A stretch of DNA of 15,129 nucleotides from Actinomycetales bacterium (GTDB taxonomy: Bacteria; Actinomycetota; Actinomycetes; Mycobacteriales; Mycobacteriaceae), in assembly GCA_012838715.1 (NCBI GenBank), contig DUOR01000064.1:1-15129 (forward strand). Reading direction: 5' to 3'. Made by a program: the position numbers and the translations under genes. The stretch's first letter is position 1. Every line of letters starts with the position of its first letter. The notes under the pieces are model-generated. The model ran no database searches. It was not told where the DNA came from and was given only the letters and a program-made list of their open reading frames with translations. Shown piece after piece: positions 1 through 7,370 of the stretch.

Positions 1-14
1 CCGGCGCCGCGCCG

Positions 15-3000
15 TTATTCGGTGCCGCGATGGTGGCGGCCGGTGTTCCCGTCCTCGGGTTCGTCGTAGTCGACGGGGTTCCACAGGGCGCGGCGCCGGC
101 GCGGCCGCGACGGTCCGCCGACGCGGTTGATCAGGTCCTGCACCGAGATGGTGCCGTCCCCGTCGTCGTGCCCGGCGTCGTGCCCGGCGGGTTCGGGTTG
201 CCGCCGTTCAGGGGTGCTTTCCGACGTTCGCTCGGCCGGCAGCCGCGAATCCCGCGCATCGGTGTCGGGGCGCTGGGGTCCCGGAGTTCCGGTGGCCGGG
301 CGGTCCCGGTCGGGGCGGGAATCCGCGATGCGCGGGTGCACCACCGGGAACTGGTCCGTCGGCTGGTTCGCGGGCCGCGTCTCCGGGGACGGCGGGAACG
401 GGCGCTTCGCGGCCTGCGCCCTCTGGAAACGACGGCGGTCGTCCTCGGGCAGCGGCTCCAGGGTCGCGTCGACGATCGGCTCGTCGCCATGGTCGTCATG
501 ATCGGAGTGATCGGAGTGGTCGGCGTGATCGGAGCGATCCGGGTCGTCGTCCGCGCGGTCCATGAGCCCGACGGCACTGGCGCCGCCGACTGCGCCCGCG
601 CCCGCGGCGGCCGCGGGAATCGGGGACGTCCGCGTCGGGTCGTCGGAAAGCGCGTCGGCGGAATGCTTGCCCGCCGTGCCCGCCTTGTGCCTCCCGGCCC
701 TCGCGGCCTTCCCGGACTTCGCGGCCTTCGCGTGCTTCTTCTTGGCGCGCTTGCCGGCCTTGCCGCCGGCCCCGGCCTCAGCCTCGGCCTCGGCGTCCTC
801 GAGCTCCTGCGCCTTCTTGCCGCGCTCGATGAGCTCCGGCAGGCGGCCCTCCAGGGCCTCGCCCTCGACGTCGATGCTCGGCAGGATGCGGTCCATCCAC
901 TTCGGCATCCACCACGTCGCGCGGCCCAGCAGGAACATCGACGCCGGAATCAGCGTCATGCGCACCACGAAGGCATCGAACAGGACGGCCGCACCCAGGG
1001 CGAAACCGAAGACCTTCACGAACGCCAACGGCTGGCCGATGAACGCGACGAAGACGGAAATCATGATGATCGCGGCGGCCGTCACCACGCGGGCACCCAA
1101 CGCGAAGCCCTCGACGACCGACTCCTCCACGCCGTTGTACGGCGAACCCGGCCGCGACTTACCGCCCGAATGCGTGTAATGCTCGCGCATTCGGGACACC
1201 AGGAACACCTGGTAGTCCATGGCCAGGCCGAAGGTCACGCCGATGAGGAAGATGGGCACGAAACTGACCAGCGGGGTCGGCGTGTGCACCAGCCCCCACA
1301 GGCCCTCCTGCCAGAACAGCACCGTCAAACCGAACGCCGAACCGACGGACAACAGGAAGCCCAGGCCCGCCGTAATCGGCACCGTCAACGAACGGAACAC
1401 CAGCAACAGCAGCACGATGGCCAGGCCGACGACCACCGACAGGTAAATCGGCATCGCGTCCGACAGGCGGTCCGTGATGTCCTGCTCGATGGGGATCAGG
1501 CCGGTCACGCCGGTCTTCAGCCCGATGGTGTTCTCCAGCTGCTCCTGCTGCGCGCGGACCGCCGTAATCAACTGGCCCGTCTGCGAATCCAGTGGCCCCG
1601 CCTTCGGCGTCAGCAGCATCATCACGCCCGTGCGGTCGCGGTTCTGGCCGATCATCTGGACGTGCTCGACGTCCATGTTGTTCTTGAAGCTGTCCAGCGC
1701 GTACGCGAACGACGCCTGCGCCGCCGCGATCTCCGGAGTGATCCGCGGGTTCTGCTCCATCAGGCCGCGGGCCACCGGCTGCAGCGCCGCCGCCTCCGGG
1801 TCCACCTCGGCGGCGTCGGCGATGATGATGATCTGCGCGTTACGGCCCGGGCCGAAACCCTCCTCCGTCAGCTCGATGGCGTTGCGCTGCGTCGACCCCA
1901 GCGGCGACGTGGAGTCCGACGGCAGCGCCAGCTCCAGCTTCGCCGCGGGCACCGACAACGCCACCAGCAGCAGGATCGAACCCGCCAGGAACAGGCCCGG
2001 CGTCTTGTGGATGAGCTCCACCCAACGGCGGCCCATCGTCTTGCCGCCGAACAGGGGGCGGCGGCCGTTCTTCGTCGGGTTGCCGGCGATGCCGGGCACG
2101 CGGCCCGCGAAAATCTTGTCGCCGAACACCGCCATCAGGGCCGGCAGCAGCGTCAGCGAAATGAGCACCGCCAGGCCGACGGTGATGGCCGCCGAAATAC
2201 CCATCAGCGAGAGGAACGGGATCTTCGCGATCACCAGCGCCGCCAGGGCGACGATGACCGTCAGGCCGGCGAACACCACCGACGAACCGGCCGTGCCGGT
2301 CGCCATGCCGATGGCGTCCTCCCGCGTGAGCCCCCTCGCCCGCTCCGACCTGTACCGCGACAGGATGAACAGCGCGTAGTCGATGCCGACGGCCAGGCCG
2401 ATCATCACGGCCAGCACCGGGGTGATGGAGTTGACGTCGCTCCAGGCGGTCATCAGGACGACGCCGAGGGCGCCGATGGCGATGCCCACGACGGCGGTCA
2501 ACAGCGGCAACCCGGCCGCCGCCAGCGAACCGAAGGTGATGATCAGCACCACGAACGCCACCGAAATGCCGATGACCTCCGACGTCGCGCTCACCGCGAC
2601 CGGCTCCATCATGCCGGGGCCGCGGGCCTCGACCTCGATGCCCATCTCGCGCCCCGCGTCCATCGCGGCCAGCAGCGCGTCCCGGTTCTCCGTCGTGATC
2701 TCCGCCGGGGCGGCGACGTCGAAGACGAATTCGGCGGTGCCGATGCGGCCGTCGTCGGAAAGCACGCGCACGGAGTAGGCGTCGCGCTGGGCGACGTCCT
2801 CGGGCATGCCCGACGACGTGGTGGCCTCGACGATCATCTCCCGCATCACGGGATCCATGTGGACGGGGTTGACCAGGCGTTCGTCGTCGGCGATTTGGCC
2901 GACGTTCTCCTGGATACCGCCGATGACCTCGTCAATCGCCGCCATGTTCTGCGGCTCGTCGAGCGTCTGCCCCTCCGGCGCCGCGAACAGCAGGAAAATC

Positions 3001-3221
3001 GTCTGCTCCAGCACCGGGTTCGGTTCGTCGGGGAATTTTCGCTCGATCATCCGCGACGCCTGCTCGGACGGCATGCCCGGGATGGAGAACTTGTCGTTGA
3101 AGCCCTTCTGCAACGTGCCCGCGAGCCCGCCGACGATGGCCAGCAACAGAACCCACGCGACGATCACAATCCACTTGTGCAGATATGACCATCTGCCAAG
3201 GTTGAACAGGACCTTAGCCAT
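15..3221 (-). CDS. MMPL family (RND-type) membrane transporter
   Basis: A 1068-residue inner-membrane transporter of the MMPL/RND family, whose members export lipids or hydrophobic compounds using the proton gradient. Two homologous halves are visible. Each has one N-terminal helix (about 17-37 and 408-427), a large outer loop, then a five-helix bundle (about 213-365 and 590-765). Each bundle carries the Asp-Tyr pair expected for proton relay: D281-Y282 in GIDYALF and D669-Y670 in AMDYQVF. After about residue 775 comes a cytoplasmic tail of nearly 300 residues: Lys/Ala-rich (about 820-852), Ala/Gly-rich (868-885), then an Asp/His run (891-914) and a polar end. The start ATG has AAGGGGAAG just upstream. 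A possible -10 (TATCCT on the minus strand, 3303-3308) lies about 80 bases upstream of the start. It stands alone, and no lipid-synthesis gene adjoins it, so its substrate cannot be inferred. The family is certain. Confidence 0.95.
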   Translation of the reverse strand: MAKVLFNLGRWSYLHKWIVIVAWVLLLAIVGGLAGTLQKGFNDKFSIPGMPSEQASRMIERKFPDEPNPVLEQTIFLLFAAPEGQTLDEPQNMAAIDEVIGGIQENVGQIADDERLVNPVHMDPVMREMIVEATTSSGMPEDVAQRDAYSVRVLSDDGRIGTAEFVFDVAAPAEITTENRDALLAAMDAGREMGIEVEARGPGMMEPVAVSATSEVIGISVAFVVLIITFGSLAAAGLPLLTAVVGIAIGALGVVLMTAWSDVNSITPVLAVMIGLAVGIDYALFILSRYRSERARGLTREDAIGMATGTAGSSVVFAGLTVIVALAALVIAKIPFLSLMGISAAITVGLAVLISLTLLPALMAVFGDKIFAGRVPGIAGNPTKNGRRPLFGGKTMGRRWVELIHKTPGLFLAGSILLLVALSVPAAKLELALPSDSTSPLGSTQRNAIELTEEGFGPGRNAQIIIIADAAEVDPEAAALQPVARGLMEQNPRITPEIAAAQASFAYALDSFKNNMDVEHVQMIGQNRDRTGVMMLLTPKAGPLDSQTGQLITAVRAQQEQLENTIGLKTGVTGLIPIEQDITDRLSDAMPIYLSVVVGLAIVLLLLVFRSLTVPITAGLGFLLSVGSAFGLTVLFWQEGLWGLVHTPTPLVSFVPIFLIGVTFGLAMDYQVFLVSRMREHYTHSGGKSRPGSPYNGVEESVVEGFALGARVVTAAAIIMISVFVAFIGQPLAFVKVFGFALGAAVLFDAFVVRMTLIPASMFLLGRATWWMPKWMDRILPSIDVEGEALEGRLPELIERGKKAQELEDAEAEAEAGAGGKAGKRAKKKHAKAAKSGKAARAGRHKAGTAGKHSADALSDDPTRTSPIPAAAAGAGAVGGASAVGLMDRADDDPDRSDHADHSDHSDHDDHGDEPIVDATLEPLPEDDRRRFQRAQAAKRPFPPSPETRPANQPTDQFPVVHPRIADSRPDRDRPATGTPGPQRPDTDARDSRLPAERTSESTPERRQPEPAGHDAGHDDGDGTISVQDLINRVGGPSRPRRRRALWNPVDYDEPEDGNTGRHHRGTE
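500..544 (-). repeat. 9-bp tandem repeat encoding Asp/His tail
   Basis: About five copies of a 9-bp unit close to GATCGGAGT on the plus strand lie inside the transporter gene. They encode the repeated Ser-Asp-His triplets near residues 892-906 of its tail. Tandem units like this can change copy number by slippage. The His/Asp density suggests metal binding, which is inference only. Confidence 0.7.
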
Positions 3222-3423
3222 CGCCCAACTTCCCCTTCACTCGCGCTTGCAGGACGCACCCGCCGCCGCCGTTGGGGAGACGGTCGCGAACGCCACCAAT
3301 CCAGGATACGTGCCGGGCCTGGAAAAACACCCCGTTGGCCCACTTAGCGCCACATTGCCCCGATTTCATCACGCGCCCCACCGGCCCCACCGGTCGCGGC
3401 GGTCGCCCCACCAGCGCAAAGAA

Positions 3424-3457
3424 AAATCCCCCTCCCGCAATCGCGGGAGGGGGATTT
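3424..3457 (-). terminator. Rho-independent terminator of tRNA-Ser
   Basis: A perfect inverted repeat with 15-bp arms (3424-3438 and 3443-3457) and a 4-base loop. On the minus strand it is followed by TTTTTCTTT. It begins three bases past the encoded CCA of the tRNA, so it ends that transcript, and it separates the tRNA from the transporter gene. Confidence 0.9.
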
Positions 3458-3459
3458 CG

Positions 3460-3550
3460 TGGCGGTGGCGGAGGGATTTGAACCCTCGGTTGGGGGTTAC
3501 CCAACAATCGCTTTCGAGGCGATCACCTTCGGCCGCTCGGACACGCCACC
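3460..3550 (-). tRNA. tRNA-Ser (anticodon CGA)
   Basis: A complete class II tRNA read on the minus strand. Acceptor arms GGTGGCG and CGCCACC pair fully, followed by discriminator G and an encoded CCA (3460-3462). The anticodon stem ATCGC/GCGAT encloses the loop CTCGAAA, so the anticodon is CGA (3514-3516), reading UCG. A long variable arm (TTGGG-CCCAA type) and the T arm with GGTTCAAATCC are present. These features make it tRNA-Ser. Confidence 0.97.
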
Positions 3551-3558
3551 GCTGACAG

Positions 3559-3588
3559 ACATTACTTGTCACGTTCACCGGTGGACAA
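3559..3588 (-). promoter_or_regulatory. Predicted promoter of tRNA-Ser
   Basis: On the minus strand a -35-like TTGTCC (3583-3588) is separated by 18 bases from a -10-like TAATGT (3559-3564). The expected start point is a few bases upstream of the mature tRNA 5' end. Both hexamers are imperfect matches to the housekeeping sigma consensus. Confidence 0.55.
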
Positions 3589-3599
3589 ATCCCCACGTC

Positions 3600-3618
3600 A
3601 GGCCGGACCGCCCGGCCT
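3600..3618 (-). terminator. Hairpin after csbD-like gene
   Basis: A 7-bp inverted repeat (AGGCCGG at 3600-3606, CCGGCCT at 3612-3618) with a 5-base loop lies 12 bases past the stop codon of the CsbD-like gene. No clear T-run follows, so it may be a weak or Rho-assisted terminator. Confidence 0.45.
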
Positions 3619-3630
3619 ATGGTCGGCTAT

Positions 3631-3825
3631 TTAGCGGTTGTCGCCGCGCAGCTTGCCCAGGCCCTCTTCGGCCTTGTCGCGGGCGTTGTCCATGCCCTGC
3701 TTCATTTCGGCCTTGGACTGCTCGCCGCGGCCCTCGTTGCGCATCTCGTCGTTGTTGGTCAGGTTGCCGGCGGCCTCCTTGGCCTTGCCGCCGAGCTCCT
3801 CGGCCTTGTTCTTGAAGTCAGCCAT
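3631..3825 (-). CDS. CsbD family stress-response protein
   Basis: A 64-residue, highly charged, hydrophilic protein with no membrane segment or cysteine. The pattern of Lys/Glu/Ala helices (FKNKAEELGGKAKEAAGNLT, then a GKLRG end) is that of the CsbD family, small cytosolic proteins often induced by general stress. The biochemical role of the family is unknown. I chose the ATG at 3825 because GGGAG lies nine bases upstream of it; an ATG three codons earlier (3834) would overlap that ribosome site. The gene stands alone between tRNA-Ser and tadA. I found no convincing sigma-B-type promoter in the 150 bases upstream. Confidence 0.88.
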   Translation of the reverse strand: MADFKNKAEELGGKAKEAAGNLTNNDEMRNEGRGEQSKAEMKQGMDNARDKAEEGLGKLRGDNR

Positions 3826-3978
3826 GATGTTCATCTCCCAATCGTTCGTTGGTCGGTTACCCCGTCAACGGTAAAGGCGGTTCAATGACCTTCGCCACGC
3901 ATGTGAAGGCTTTTCACCAAACCGTTACCGGGGCGTTTCCGGGCCGAAGGACCGGCCGTGCACCCGGAAAAGCCCCGC

Positions 3979-4479
3979 TCACCTGCGGTCGCGGAAGAAT
4001 TCCGGCAGCAATCCGGCGCATTCCGCCTCGAGGACGCCGCCGCGCACCTGCGGGGCGTAAATGTGGGCGGGTTCGCGGACGACGTCGGCAATCGACCCGC
4101 AGGCGCCGGTCTTAGGCGACCACGCGCCGAACACGATGCGCCCCACGCGGGCCATCACGGCGGCGCCGGCGCACATGACGCAGGGTTCGAGCGTCACCAC
4201 GAGTTCGCAGTCCTCCAGGCGCCACCCGTCGCCCAGGTTCCGGGCGGCCTCCCGCAGCGCCAGCACCTCGGCGTGGCCCATCGGGTCGGCGTCGGCCTCC
4301 CGGCGGTTCGCGGCCTCGGCCAGGATTTCCCCGTCCGGCCCGAACACGACGGCGCCGACGGGGACGTCGCCCGGCGGGGTGCGGCGCGCGACCTCGATCG
4401 CGGCCCGCATGCGCCCCTCGTCCCGGACGTCCCCCTCGCGCCGCGGCAGCGCGCAGCCCCCGTCGGGGCTACTCGTCAT
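3979..4479 (-). CDS. tadA: tRNA-specific adenosine deaminase TadA
   Basis: A 166-residue cytosolic zinc enzyme that deaminates adenosine 34 of tRNA-Arg(ACG) to inosine, allowing one tRNA to read CGU, CGC and CGA. The catalytic motifs of the deaminase fold are intact: H69-A70-E71 supplies one zinc ligand and the proton shuttle, and P99-C100-V-M-C103 supplies the two cysteine ligands. About 20 polar residues precede the first conserved helix (MRAAIEVARRTPPGDVPVGA), so a slightly later start is possible. The ATG at 4479 overlaps the end of the upstream gene by 11 bases, implying translational coupling. A tRNA-Arg(ACG) substrate gene is present at 9098-9173. A cytidine or guanine deaminase is the alternative, but the neighbour and the TadA-like core favour TadA. 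Confidence 0.92.
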   Translation of the reverse strand: MTSSPDGGCALPRREGDVRDEGRMRAAIEVARRTPPGDVPVGAVVFGPDGEILAEAANRREADADPMGHAEVLALREAARNLGDGWRLEDCELVVTLEPCVMCAGAAVMARVGRIVFGAWSPKTGACGSIADVVREPAHIYAPQVRGGVLEAECAGLLPEFFRDRR

Positions 4480-5047
4480 CCCCGCAGAGGTCGAGGTCGT
4501 CGACGGTGACGCCGGTGACCTCGGACAGCATTTCCTCGAAGCCGAGCTCGCAGGCGATGGCGTGCAGCTGCTCGGACGCCCACAGGGCCTGGTCCTCGCA
4601 GATCACCGCCATGACCTCCTCGGACACCCCGATGTCGGCGAGAATCGCCAGGTCGCCCTCGGGCCAGGAGTCGACGTTGTCCAGTTCGTCCTCGTCGAGA
4701 TCCGGGATGTCCTCGTCGATTTCGTCCATGACGTCGGCGGCGATGTCGTCGGTGATGGACGCCGTCGCGTCGGAAAGCAGGACATGGACCGCACCGGGCA
4801 CCGGGCGGAGCACGATGAAGTAGTCGTCGTCGATGTTGAGCAGCGCGAAGGACGCGCGCTCGGCGCGGATGCGGCGCATTTCGGCGGTGGCGTCGGCGAG
4901 CGATTCGAGGGCGCCGTCGCCCAGTTCGCGCACGTCCCACCCGTCCTCGCCGCGGAGGACCGCCACCGCGTAGGAACGGTCCTCGTCAAGGCCGTCGCCG
5001 TCGGCGGCGGCGAACGGGTTCTGCGACCCGGCTGCGCTGGTGTTCAT
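4469..5047 (-). CDS. tRNA adenosine deaminase-associated protein
   Basis: A 192-residue acidic protein that fits the actinobacterial family named for its constant position next to tadA; its biochemical function is unknown. Visible features are an N-terminal part with short strand-like segments (SYAVAVLRGE, FALLNIDDDYFIVLRPV), a strongly acidic central stretch (about 105-135, many Asp/Glu), and a C-terminal helical part ending in Asp/Glu. There is no signal peptide or membrane segment. Its 3' end overlaps tadA by 11 bases. I chose ATG 5047. GGGAGG sits only one base before it, too close for a normal ribosome site, while TAGCGT lies eight bases before it as a -10 would for a leaderless message. 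A TTG three codons earlier (5056) is the alternative start. A partner or regulator of TadA is inferred from context only. Confidence 0.85.
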   Translation of the reverse strand: MNTSAAGSQNPFAAADGDGLDEDRSYAVAVLRGEDGWDVRELGDGALESLADATAEMRRIRAERASFALLNIDDDYFIVLRPVPGAVHVLLSDATASITDDIAADVMDEIDEDIPDLDEDELDNVDSWPEGDLAILADIGVSEEVMAVICEDQALWASEQLHAIACELGFEEMLSEVTGVTVDDLDLCGDDE

Positions 5048-5085
5048 GCCTCCCAACGCTAGTCGCGGTGTGTCATGCTTGTCAG
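5048..5085. promoter_or_regulatory. Compact divergent promoter region
   Basis: Only 38 bases separate two divergent starts. Leftward, TAGCGT (5056-5061 on the minus strand) is eight bases from ATG 5047. Rightward, CATGCT (5074-5079) is six bases from GTG 5086. Both spacings suit -10 boxes of leaderless transcripts. No good -35 is visible in either direction, as is common for such promoters in this group. Confidence 0.35.
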
Positions 5086-6108
5086 GTGACCACGCACCTC
5101 GTTTCCACCCCGACCTGCGTCCTCGGCGTCGGTCTCATCGGCGGGTCCCTCATGCGCGACCTCGCCGCGGCCGATGCGCCCACCTACGGCTGGAACCGCT
5201 CCGCGAACACGGCCGACGCGGCCCGCGAGGAAGGTTTCGACGTCGGCACCGACCTCGATTCGGTGCTGCGCCGCGCCCAGGAGGACAAGGCCCTCCTGGT
5301 CATCGGCGTGCCCATGTTCGCCGTCGGCGGCCTCCTCGACCGCATAAATGAGCTGGCCCCGGATTGCGGCATCACCGACGTCGTGTCGGTGAAGGCCGCG
5401 GTGCAGGACGAAATCGACGCGCGCGGCATGGCCGACCGCTACGTCGGCGCGCACCCCATGGCCGGCAGCGCCGAGTCGGGTTGGTCCGCCACCCGCGAAG
5501 GGCTTTACGACGGCGCCGCGTGGGTGATCTGCTACGACCGCGCGGCCCGCGCGCTGGCGGCCGGCGAGGACGTCCCGGAACGGTGGACGGACGTGTTCCG
5601 CCAGGTGGTGGCCCTGGGGAAGCTGGTGAAGTCGGAGATCATCCCGGCCCTGGCCCGCACCCACGACGAGGCCGTCGCCCGCATTTCCCACATGCCGCAC
5701 CTGCTGGCGTACGCGCTGGCGGTCGTCGGCGACCAGGGCGGCCCGCTGACCCTGTCGCTGGCCGCCGGCTCCTTCCGCGACGGAACCCGCGTCGCCGCCG
5801 CCGAACCGTCGATGGTCGGCTCCTGGTGCGAGAACAACGTCGAACCGGTGATGGCCGCCCTCGACGAGGTCATCGAGCAGCTGTCCGCGGTCCGCTCCGA
5901 GCTCGCCGACCACGGCACCATCACCCAGCTCGCCGACGACGGCCGCGACGCCCGCGGACGGTTCGAGGCCCGCGCCATGCCGAAGACCGCCCCGGGCGGC
6001 GTCCGCATGTCGCACCGCCCCATCATCCGCGTCAGCCCCGGCGCCCCCGGCTGGGTCCACCAGCTCGAGCAGGCCGAGGACCTCGGCGGCCGCATCGAAA
6101 TCTTCTAG
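5086..6108 (+). CDS. tyrA: Prephenate/arogenate dehydrogenase TyrA
   Basis: A 340-residue cytosolic dehydrogenase of tyrosine biosynthesis, oxidatively decarboxylating prephenate or arogenate. The N-terminal Rossmann fold has G14-V-G-L-I-G-G-S21. The TyrA motifs follow: DVVSVKAAV (98-106), GAHPMAGSAESGW (121-133, with H123), and SHMPHLLAYA (201-210, with H202 and H205) opening the helical dimerisation domain. I see no clear C-terminal ACT domain; the last 60 residues are polar and divergent. The residues after the second strand (GWNRSA) lack the acidic residue typical of NAD enzymes, which suggests NADP. Coryneform bacteria are known to make tyrosine through arogenate, so arogenate may be the true substrate. 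GTG 5086 was chosen because the protein then begins just before the first strand; GTG 5068 is possible. It diverges from tadA and its partner, as in mycobacteria. Confidence 0.92.
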   Translation: MTTHLVSTPTCVLGVGLIGGSLMRDLAAADAPTYGWNRSANTADAAREEGFDVGTDLDSVLRRAQEDKALLVIGVPMFAVGGLLDRINELAPDCGITDVVSVKAAVQDEIDARGMADRYVGAHPMAGSAESGWSATREGLYDGAAWVICYDRAARALAAGEDVPERWTDVFRQVVALGKLVKSEIIPALARTHDEAVARISHMPHLLAYALAVVGDQGGPLTLSLAAGSFRDGTRVAAAEPSMVGSWCENNVEPVMAALDEVIEQLSAVRSELADHGTITQLADDGRDARGRFEARAMPKTAPGGVRMSHRPIIRVSPGAPGWVHQLEQAEDLGGRIEIF

Positions 6109-6176
6109 CCGCCACCGCCCCTCGGCGCCGCTCCTCGGCGCCCGCGCATCTCTTCCGGCCCCGCCCGCAAAAATCC

Positions 6177-6261
6177 TTGCGGAGCGCGGGGCCGCGTCCT
6201 TTAGTCTGGAGGGCGGCAAAAAAGACGGAACGGCCCCCGGGCGACCGGGACGCCGGGCCGT
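6177..6261 (+). promoter_or_regulatory. Possible ddh promoter and leader hairpin
   Basis: The 229 bases between tyrA and ddh hold TTGCGG (6177-6182) and TAGTCT (6202-6207), 19 bases apart, a plausible but loose promoter. Downstream, ACGGCCCCCGG (6230-6240) can pair with CCGGGCCGT (6253-6261) around a 12-base loop with a two-base bulge. That hairpin would lie in the ddh leader about 75 bases before the start. It could instead be a tyrA terminator, though no T-run follows. Confidence 0.35.
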
Positions 6262-6337
6262 CGGCAAGCACAACGGCGGCCCCCGCGCACCAGCGGCGAC
6301 CGCCCCGCCTGCCCCGACAAACCCGGAAAGGACCCCC

Positions 6338-7294
6338 ATGATTCGCGCCGCCATCATCGGCTACGGAAACCTCGGCCGCAGCGTCGAACGCGTCATCGCC
6401 GACCAGCCCGACATGGAGCTCGTCGGCGTTTTCTCCCGCCGCGACTCCCTCGACACCGATGCCCGCGTGCTCCCCGCCGCCGACGTCGCCGCCCACAAGG
6501 ACGAGGTCGACGTCCTGTTCGTGTGCCTCGGCTCCGCCACCGACGTCCCCGAGCAGGCCCCCGAACTGGCGAAGCTGTTCACCACCGTGGACACCTACGA
6601 CAACCACCGCGACATCCCCCGCCACCGCGCCGACATGGACGCCGCCGCCCGCGAAGGCGACCAGGTCGCCGTCATCTCCACCGGCTGGGACCCCGGGTTC
6701 TTCTCCCTCAACCGCGTCCTCGGCGCGGCCGTCCTGCCGGGCGCCGACCAGATGACCTTCTGGGGCCCCGGCCTGTCCCAGGGGCATTCCGACGCCGTGC
6801 GCCGCGTCCCCGGCGTGAAGAAGGGCGTCCAGTACACCAAGCCGAACCCCGACGCCATCGAGGCCGTCAAGCGCGGCGAAGGCGCCGACGTCACCGCCAA
6901 GCAGGCGCACATCCGCCACTGCTACATCGTCGCCGACGAAGCCGATCGGGATTCCATCCGCGAGGCCATCGTGACCATGCCGGACTACTTCGTCGGCTAC
7001 GAGACCATCGTCGACTTCATCACCGACGAGGAATTCGACCGCGACCACCAGGGCATGCCGCACGGCGGCAACGTGGTGACCCGCGGCCGCGCCGGCACCT
7101 CCGGCCACGTCATCGAATTCGGCCTCGAGCTCGAGCGCAACCCCGACTTCACCGCGGCCGTGCAGGTCGCCTACGGCCGCGCGGCGCACCGCCTCCGCGA
7201 GGCCGGCGAGCGCGGCGCCCGCACCGTCCTCGAAATCGCCCCCTACCTGCTGTCCGCCACCCCGCTGGACGAGCTCATCAAGAACGACGTGTAG
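6338..7294 (+). CDS. ddh: meso-Diaminopimelate D-dehydrogenase
   Basis: A 318-residue NADPH-dependent enzyme that reductively aminates tetrahydrodipicolinate to meso-2,6-diaminopimelate in one step. It bypasses the succinylase branch and feeds both lysine and peptidoglycan. The match to the C. glutamicum enzyme is clear along the whole length: GYGNLGRSVE at the cofactor site (8-17), VFSRRDSLDT (31-40) with the arginines expected for NADP, TVDTYDNHRDIPRHR (83-97), STGWDPG (114-120), GPGLSQGHSDA (143-153), then MPDYFVGYE, GMPHGG and NPDFTA near the C-terminus. AAAGGA lies six bases before the ATG. It is convergent with the next gene and is probably transcribed alone. Confidence 0.97.
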   Translation: MIRAAIIGYGNLGRSVERVIADQPDMELVGVFSRRDSLDTDARVLPAADVAAHKDEVDVLFVCLGSATDVPEQAPELAKLFTTVDTYDNHRDIPRHRADMDAAAREGDQVAVISTGWDPGFFSLNRVLGAAVLPGADQMTFWGPGLSQGHSDAVRRVPGVKKGVQYTKPNPDAIEAVKRGEGADVTAKQAHIRHCYIVADEADRDSIREAIVTMPDYFVGYETIVDFITDEEFDRDHQGMPHGGNVVTRGRAGTSGHVIEFGLELERNPDFTAAVQVAYGRAAHRLREAGERGARTVLEIAPYLLSATPLDELIKNDV

Positions 7295-7370
7295 TTCGGG
7301 TGGGCCGGGTGGTCGGGCGTGCCGGGTAGTTCGGCGGCCCGTCGCCCGGCCCCGCGGTTCGGCGGCCCGG

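Noticed and set aside
30..3188. A 1052-codon open frame on the plus strand across the MMPL gene
   Set aside because: Its translation is dominated by Arg, His, Gln and Gly with no recognisable domain. It is the usual mirror frame of a high-GC gene; the minus-strand frame has clear membrane helices and family motifs.
3214..3507. A minus-strand frame of 97 codons upstream of the MMPL gene
   Set aside because: It overlaps tRNA-Ser and its terminator, so it cannot be a normal gene; Pro/Gly/Arg-rich translation adds nothing.
7329..7369. A 13-bp direct repeat (GTTCGGCGGCCCG) between ddh and the LppU-like gene, considered as an attachment site
   Set aside because: It is GC-rich and short, 28 bp apart, with no integrase or foreign gene nearby. 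It is more likely simple-sequence drift between convergent genes.
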